The notes under the pieces were generated by a model. That model worked only from the letters and a program-made list of their open reading frames with translations. It did no database searches and was not told where the DNA came from. From positions 1-8,191 of the forward strand of contig CATISE010000154.1 in NCBI GenBank assembly GCA_949538655.1: a stretch of DNA of 8,191 bases, written 5' to 3'. Origin of the DNA: Marine Group II euryarchaeote MED-G33. GTDB taxonomy: Archaea; Thermoplasmatota; Poseidoniia; Poseidoniales; Thalassarchaeaceae. Shown here piece after piece: positions 1-5,300 of the stretch; within the stretch, counting starts at the first letter, position 1; each line of letters begins with the position of its first letter. The translations under genes were made by a program, and so were the position numbers.

Positions 1-65
1 CAATTAGAAGTCCTCTTCTGTCTGTTCTGCCGAACCCATCATAGGCGTCCTAGCATCCCAAGGGG
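1..65. other. Short upstream region without a supported gene
   Basis: No complete ORF is supported here. The only structure visible is a 5-bp inverted repeat, AGAAG at 6-10 and CTTCT at 15-19, with a 4-base loop. It could belong to the end of a gene to the left or be chance. No convincing archaeal BRE/TATA box is seen ahead of the membrane-protein gene. An AGGGG stretch at 61-65 lies about 9 bases before the ATG at 75 and could be a weak ribosome binding site for that start. Confidence 0.3.
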
Positions 66-917
66 ATGAGGACCATGGTTGATCTAACCACAGCAATGGC
101 TGCTGCTGCAGCCAGCGACAAACGCCGTGGTGGTCGTGATGGTGAGAAAAAACGTCCTGGTGGAAAAGTTGGTACCGAACCCTTTGACCCTGCTGACCAT
201 GTCATCAAAGAGAAGGCTGATGCTGCATCCATGTGGTTGGTATTGGTCTATGCAATCCTGGTTGCAGTCGTGATGCGATTCCTCATCATGCCCGCGATGG
301 AAGAACCAGCCAGTGTGTTGTGGTCCTTACCACTCCTTCTCATCTTTACAATCCCTCCACTGCATCGAATCATTTTGAGTAAATTTGCAGAGCGGTATAC
401 CTTTGGAAATTGGTTCCGAGCAAGTTTCCTATACACATTCACCTGGTTGGCTGTTTGTTTCATTCTCGTGAACCCCCCCTTGGCAGATATTTCTCCACCT
501 GAAGTGGCGCGGAATACTGTGTTGGTAGATTTGGATGATCCCGAATGGAACCAACCAATCAGGGATTTCGGTAGCGATGATGGTGTTTCTGATCGAAGGC
601 TGGGTCTTGCATTCGCAGTCCGAGACAATATTGATGCTGAAAATGTGAATGTCCATGTCGAACTGACGTGGGTGGGCAATTCTCTGAATTGGACCGGTGT
701 ATCAATCGATATGGCAGGTCAATGGGACGATTATTCAGACAATATCACTGGTGTTGTGGAGAAACCTACTGATGTCCCAATAATGATTGAATTCCCCGAG
801 GACTTTTCAATTTCGAGTGGTGTCCCATATACGATTGAAATTACATTGACGCAAAGTGGAGATCCATGGGACCTGGAAGAGGTCGATACCCATCGATTCG
901 TACTATGGAATGCCTAA
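66..917 (+). CDS. Three-TM membrane protein with a C-terminal extracytoplasmic beta-rich domain, function unknown
   Basis: I do not recognise this family. The 283-aa product (numbered from ATG 66) begins with a basic, Ala/Gly-rich cytoplasmic tail of about 55 residues containing DKRRGGRDGEKKRPGGK. Hydrophobic segments follow at about 56-75, 83-99 and 118-135. The positive-inside rule (KRR/KKR before TM1; H100, R101, K106, R110 between TM2 and TM3) puts the N-terminus inside and residues 136-283 outside. The outside part is acidic, with one lysine, two N-glycosylation sequons (NWT, NIT) and alternating hydrophobic stretches that suggest a beta-sandwich. It ends at TAA 915-917. An in-frame ATG at 75 (product MVDLTTAM...) is an equally good start and has the AGGGG run at a better distance. 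A role in envelope organisation or anchoring is possible but unproven. That it is a real gene is fairly certain from length, topology and codon use. Confidence 0.85.
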   Translation: MRTMVDLTTAMAAAAASDKRRGGRDGEKKRPGGKVGTEPFDPADHVIKEKADAASMWLVLVYAILVAVVMRFLIMPAMEEPASVLWSLPLLLIFTIPPLHRIILSKFAERYTFGNWFRASFLYTFTWLAVCFILVNPPLADISPPEVARNTVLVDLDDPEWNQPIRDFGSDDGVSDRRLGLAFAVRDNIDAENVNVHVELTWVGNSLNWTGVSIDMAGQWDDYSDNITGVVEKPTDVPIMIEFPEDFSISSGVPYTIEITLTQSGDPWDLEEVDTHRFVLWNA

Positions 918-1035
918 GTCCACTTTCGCCCCTATTCGGGCAACTGCTTCACTTTCACTTTCAATTGTCTTGCTCCCTTAACCGAACGAAGGTAGTCCGG
1001 TGGCCCTGCCTGTTCAGTCTACACAGTGATGCAAC
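918..1035. other. Intergenic region, possible weak terminator
   Basis: This 118-bp gap separates the membrane-protein gene from the 83-codon ORF. It opens with a 4-bp GCCC/GGGC inverted repeat (928-931 and 938-941, 6-base loop). A pyrimidine-rich stretch of repeated CACTTT/CTTTCA words and short T runs follows, to about 980. Archaeal transcription often ends at pyrimidine or T-rich DNA, so termination here is plausible, but no strong poly-T tract is present. No tRNA-like or other structured RNA was recognised. Confidence 0.3.
1026..1030 (+). promoter_or_regulatory. Shine-Dalgarno-like site GTGAT for the 83-codon ORF
   Basis: GTGAT is complementary to the ATCAC part of the usual archaeal 16S rRNA 3' end (ATCACCTCC). 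It ends 5 bases before the ATG at 1036, a normal spacing. This supports that start codon and, modestly, the reality of the small gene. It is only 5 bases, so chance is not excluded. Confidence 0.4.
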
Positions 1036-1287
1036 ATGCTGAACGATAATACATTGGAACAATTGACAGAAATGATGGAAACACTCGCAAACCGAGTGAT
1101 TAGAGGAAATATGGGTGTGACGGCAGATTTGCTATGCTGGACACCTCTCGCACCGATTATTCGAGCCTCAAGACGCGCTCGAATCGAATCAAAAACTCAT
1201 GAAATCCGCCTAAGAGAAAAGGCGAGTGCGTTGTGCGAGGATGCTACACGGGATCACGCAGATCTCCTCGTCCCCGCATGGGGCTGA
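1036..1287 (+). CDS. Small hypothetical protein, 83 aa
   Basis: No family is recognised. The predicted product is mostly helix-forming: an acidic, Leu/Met-rich N-terminal stretch (about 5-20), a short hydrophobic patch around LLCWTPLAPII (32-42), then a strongly basic, amphipathic segment (43-63, rich in R, K and E) and an acidic end. It has two cysteines (34 and 67) and no signal peptide or clear TM segment, so it is probably cytoplasmic. Codon choice (CGA, TTG, CTC, GAA) resembles the neighbouring genes and a GTGAT site sits 5 bases before the ATG. Its TGA (1285-1287) directly touches the TAA of the convergent rfcS gene, which argues that both ends are real and that the region is compact. 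An alternative is a chance ORF in non-coding DNA. Confidence 0.6.
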   Translation: MLNDNTLEQLTEMMETLANRVIRGNMGVTADLLCWTPLAPIIRASRRARIESKTHEIRLREKASALCEDATRDHADLLVPAWG

Positions 1288-2238
1288 TTAGGAGAATTTT
1301 GTACAAATCGATGCGGTCATTGCATCCAATTGCAATGCTTCGCCCCCACCTTCAACCAGGCGGAAATCGATTTGTGCCATCATTTCAGTAATCTCGAGTT
1401 TCTGCATTTCACTGAGAAAATCAGCATCGTACAATGCTCGATGAAGTTGATTCACCAAGTCTGTCCCTGCCAATCCAAACTGATCAAGGATTGAGCGGAG
1501 TCGTCTTCGAGCAGGATGGAAACCATCCTCCTTGCAAGCAAGCAGGTAGCCATGCAATTCTTCTGGTGGTGCGGTGGCTGTCGTTTCGTAGATGAGTGCA
1601 CGTGTGACGTGTGTGTCCAAACTGGCACTGACCTGCAATGCAGTAATCGCTCTTCGGAGGTCGCCTAAACTCACGTGAACGATGGCCTCACAGGCATCTT
1701 CGTCCAACTCAATACCCTCGGATGCAGCGACAACTTGAATTTGCATTCGTACTTGATCATCGGCAAGTGGTCGGAATCGGAAAACTGCACATCGGGACTG
1801 AATCGGTTCGATGATTTTTGAAGAATAGTTGCAGGACAGTATGAATCGACAGGTTTCAGAGTACTGTTCCATGATTCGCCGCAAAGCACCTTGTGCATCT
1901 GCGGTTAGTGCATCAGCTTCATCGAGAAAAATAACCTTGAAATCTGCACCCAATGGGCTGGTGCGAGCGAATTGCTTGACTTTGGTTCGAATGCTCTCAA
2001 GTTTCCTTTCATCACTGGCGTTCATCTCCAGCAGATTTTCACTCGATCTTTCGCCAAAGACATCCGAACATAGAGCGAGCGCAGCAGTTGTCTTTCCGGT
2101 ACCAGGAGGTCCTGCGAATAACAGGTGTGGGAAAGTCCCACCTTCGCCATAGGCAGCCAAGCGTTCCACTGTAGCAGATTGTCCACGAATATCTCGAACC
2201 GTCCGGGGTCGATGCTTCTCCACCCACATCTTTGACAT
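1288..2238 (-). CDS. rfcS: Replication factor C small subunit (clamp loader ATPase, AAA+)
   Basis: This is an archaeal RfcS, the repeated small subunit of the clamp loader that uses ATP to open the PCNA ring and load it on primed DNA. Numbered from the ATG at 2238 (316 aa), motifs appear in order. They are the N-terminal WVEKHRPRT box (5-13), Walker A GPPGTGKTT (43-51), Walker B VIFLDEAD (102-109), sensor 1 SCN (135-137), the SRC motif with the trans-acting Arg finger (148-150) and sensor 2 GDLRRA (192-197). The helical collar domain fills roughly 230-316. No key residue is missing and the length is normal for the family. The frame can be extended to a TTG at 2271 (327 aa), but the added 11 residues precede the conserved box and are unlike family N-termini, so ATG 2238 is preferred; ATG 2229 is also possible. 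It is transcribed divergently from the giant surface gene and converges on the 83-codon ORF with no gap between stops. Confidence 0.95.
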   Translation of the reverse strand: MSKMWVEKHRPRTVRDIRGQSATVERLAAYGEGGTFPHLLFAGPPGTGKTTAALALCSDVFGERSSENLLEMNASDERKLESIRTKVKQFARTSPLGADFKVIFLDEADALTADAQGALRRIMEQYSETCRFILSCNYSSKIIEPIQSRCAVFRFRPLADDQVRMQIQVVAASEGIELDEDACEAIVHVSLGDLRRAITALQVSASLDTHVTRALIYETTATAPPEELHGYLLACKEDGFHPARRRLRSILDQFGLAGTDLVNQLHRALYDADFLSEMQKLEITEMMAQIDFRLVEGGGEALQLDAMTASICTKFS

Positions 2239-2306
2239 CGGAACCAAGACGTCGTTTCCGACGGGCGTCAATGAACCTATCCCATGGTCAGATTTCCCTG
2301 AAAACT
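2239..2306. other. Divergent intergenic/promoter region between rfcS and the giant gene
   Basis: Only 68 bp separate the preferred starts (ATG 2238 on minus, ATG 2307 on plus), so promoters for both genes should overlap here or extend into the coding ends. No consensus BRE/TATA element is obvious on either strand. The nearest candidate is GAAAACTATG at 2300-2309, about 25 bases before the in-frame ATG at 2331; this would suit a leaderless transcript starting at 2331, but the match is weak. An in-frame ATG at 2271 would lengthen the giant protein by 12 residues. Confidence 0.3.
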
Positions 2307-5300
2307 ATGTTCTCATTGACCATACGTAGTATGGTCGATGAACCGCAATCCATTAACAGTAGGTTGGCCCGTCCTCGTCTGAGGCCCATGACGAGCGGAG
2401 AGAGGAACTGGAGTTCAACAACAGGTGCAATCCTGATGGTGAGCTTGATGCTATTCAGCACATGGATACAGATAATTGACAATGAAGCGACTTTGGACGA
2501 GGCTCCAGTGGCACGGTTTTTGACTGCAAGTGATACACTTGCATCCGATACCCATACCAACTCTAGTCAACCAAATAACAACTATGGAAGCGCACAAAAC
2601 CTGTTGGTTGGAGATTTCCCAATCTTCACCGATGCTAGAATTTTGGCCAACTTCCCTCTGACACTGAATGATGGTGGGGTCTTGCCTTCCACAGCGATTG
2701 TCAGTGAAGCGACGCTCGAGTTGACTTGCCGCAAAATTTCTCAGTTGGGTTCAGGTGATACCGCTCTATACCCTGCCCGACTTTTGACGGATTTCGATGA
2801 AGCAAATGCAACCCACAATCTCAGCGATACAGGTGTGCCATGGAACACCAGTGGTGTCGAAGGTGTTGGTACTGATCGTGGACACTGGGAACCTGGCTCC
2901 CATGATTCTGTTTCCACAGTTGAAGTGTTCAGTTTGAACTTGACCTCGTTGGTTCAAGATGCATTGCGAAATGGGGAATCTAACATGAGTATCGTGATTT
3001 CTGGTGTCGGAAACCCGGTCTATTGTACTTCCAGCGAAGGCGCTTCAGGCGATGCCCCAGCACTCGATTTTGAATACACTCTTGGTTCCGCTCCATCTCA
3101 GGGTAGTGTACTAATCGAAGGCCCAGAAGATGGTGCAATCCTCGCCGATCAAAGTGAATTAACCATCATGCCAGATTACAGTCCAACGATTTCTTGGGAC
3201 AACCTATCTAGTGGCGATATCGAGATTCAATTTTCTAATGATGCTGATTTCCGCAACAACCTAGACGAGACAAGAATTTGGAATTCATGGGATGATTCAG
3301 GCGATTTCTCGATGAGCAGTGAAGAATTTCACACTCCAGAAAACGAAGCTGATTTGGACAATGGAACTTGGGTGCACTTCCGAATCCGTTCTGTAAACAA
3401 TTCAATTCTTGGCCCATGGGAAAGTGGTTACTTTGGCCTTCCTGCCGAAATTGGTAGTATCAATGGACAAGGTCAAGCGGAAATTCTACTCCGTAATGAT
3501 ACCGTCAATCTTGGTTTCGGAACTGTTCACGACACTTGGGTCATGGACGGAAACACCTCTTACAATGGCAATGATGACTTTCGAATGAGGATTGGTCACT
3601 CTAACGATTCAACAGAAGGAAACATGCACGCCTTCATTCAGGTAAATATGGACACTGTCCCCATTCACGACAATGTGACCATCCATGATGCCACTCTCAA
3701 TATCCGAAGAACTGATCGAACTGGTGAACCGATGATTTCAGCTTGGTTGATGGATTCAAGCACAGGACATGTGTTCAGTGAACTGGATTTCGCTAACAGC
3801 AGTAACGGTGTGACTTGGACAAATGGTGGCCAAGATGACATTGTTGAGAATTCAATCTTGGGAACTGTGAATGGAAACCAATCAGGAACATCCACACTGA
3901 CTTTCGACACGACCTCCTTTGTTCAGGCTTATCTTGACGATGGACATGTTGGTGATCTAGACTTCTTGATTATGGCAGAAGGTTTGGCCGGTGAGGAAAT
4001 TGAGATTGCCACGGGCGATGAGCCCTTCTCTTACAGGCCACATCTCGACATTACCTATTCATGGGGTGACTCTGTTCCAACATCAGATATTGATATTCAA
4101 TCTCCAGCCGCTGGTAGTGCGGCATGGGATCTGACTTCATGGGAATTGGAAAGCACATTGACTCCTACAATTACATGGGACCCATCGGTTGCATCTCACA
4201 GCAATGGCAACCCCGCAGATGTTGTTCTACAACTATTCCCTGATGGTATTGGAAATTCCATTCCAGTGACCGTCGACAGTCGTGTTGATGGTGGATTTGA
4301 TTTGACGAATGGTGAATATACAATCCCCTCATCATGGAACCTTGATTGGGCTCAATCTTATGAATATCGAATGTTAATGGTTGAAGATGGTGAACAAGGG
4401 GCATGGGAATTCACATCCCTTCTCATCTCGGAAATCAATTCTACCGATTTGGGTGGAGGGGAACACGAGTTGCGCTACCGACATGGCAACGCGACTTCGC
4501 AGAGTGGTTTGACCTTGCCATATTGTGGTGATCTTACACTCGAGAGTGGCGGCGCCTCTGGAATGAATTTGGATGGACAGGATTTGACCGCTTCATCCAC
4601 TCAGGTTATTCTCGTCGGTTGCGATTTGAGCAACCACGTCATGCCTGACGACCTTGCGATTATCTCAGCAACCATGCGCCTTCGCACACTTCAGAACTCC
4701 GGCATCAGTTCATTCGACATCCCCATAACGATGTATGAGAGTAGTGAGCACGATTGGGATGAGAGCAGTGCAACTTGGAATACCACCGATGGCATCACTC
4801 CTTGGAATGGTTTGGGTGCAAGTGGATCAGAGAGGGTCCAATCTCTGGACACCACAGATATCGATGCTGACAACACATGGTATGAATGGAATGTAACCGC
4901 TGCAGTTCAAAGCGCAATGCGCACCGATTCGCTGGTTGATTTCATTCTCGCATCAGAGAGTTCAGCAAGTTGGGCCCCCGTCTCATTCTACGATCGAGGT
5001 AGCGGTTCAATGCCCGAATTGGTCATTGTATACACCAACGGTTCGAATGCAGCACCCAATGTACCAATCGACATGTCTCCAGCCAACGGTGATTGGATAC
5101 TCAGTGGTGACTACACCTTCGCAGTCGACCAAACACCGACCCTATCCTGGAATGAGACCGGTACACCTGCCGCCAATGCATGGCAGGTTCAGGTGGATGC
5201 AGAGAGTAGTTTCAGCACCAGTTCTCTGTTGACCTTCTCGTCGTGGATCGACACAGGTTCATTCAGTAGCACCTCATTCACATTTGCGAGCGATCTCAAT

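Noticed and set aside
473..479. Run of seven C in the three-TM gene, a possible slippage or phase-variation site
   Set aside because: The frame continues normally through it (N-P-P-L) to a sensible C-terminus, and a single C7 tract is weak evidence for phase variation.
248..679. A 143-codon minus-strand ORF inside the three-TM gene
   Set aside because: The plus-strand frame has clear TM segments and topology; the antisense product is compositionally odd and lacks recognisable features.
928..941. GCCC/GGGC hairpin as an intrinsic terminator
   Set aside because: The stem is only 4 bp with no T run directly after it; archaeal termination does not need such hairpins. Noted only as part of the intergenic region.
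1829..2152. A 107-codon plus-strand ORF antisense to rfcS
   Set aside because: It lies over the Walker A/B region of a well-conserved gene and its translation is low-complexity Ser/Ala-rich, as expected of an antisense shadow.
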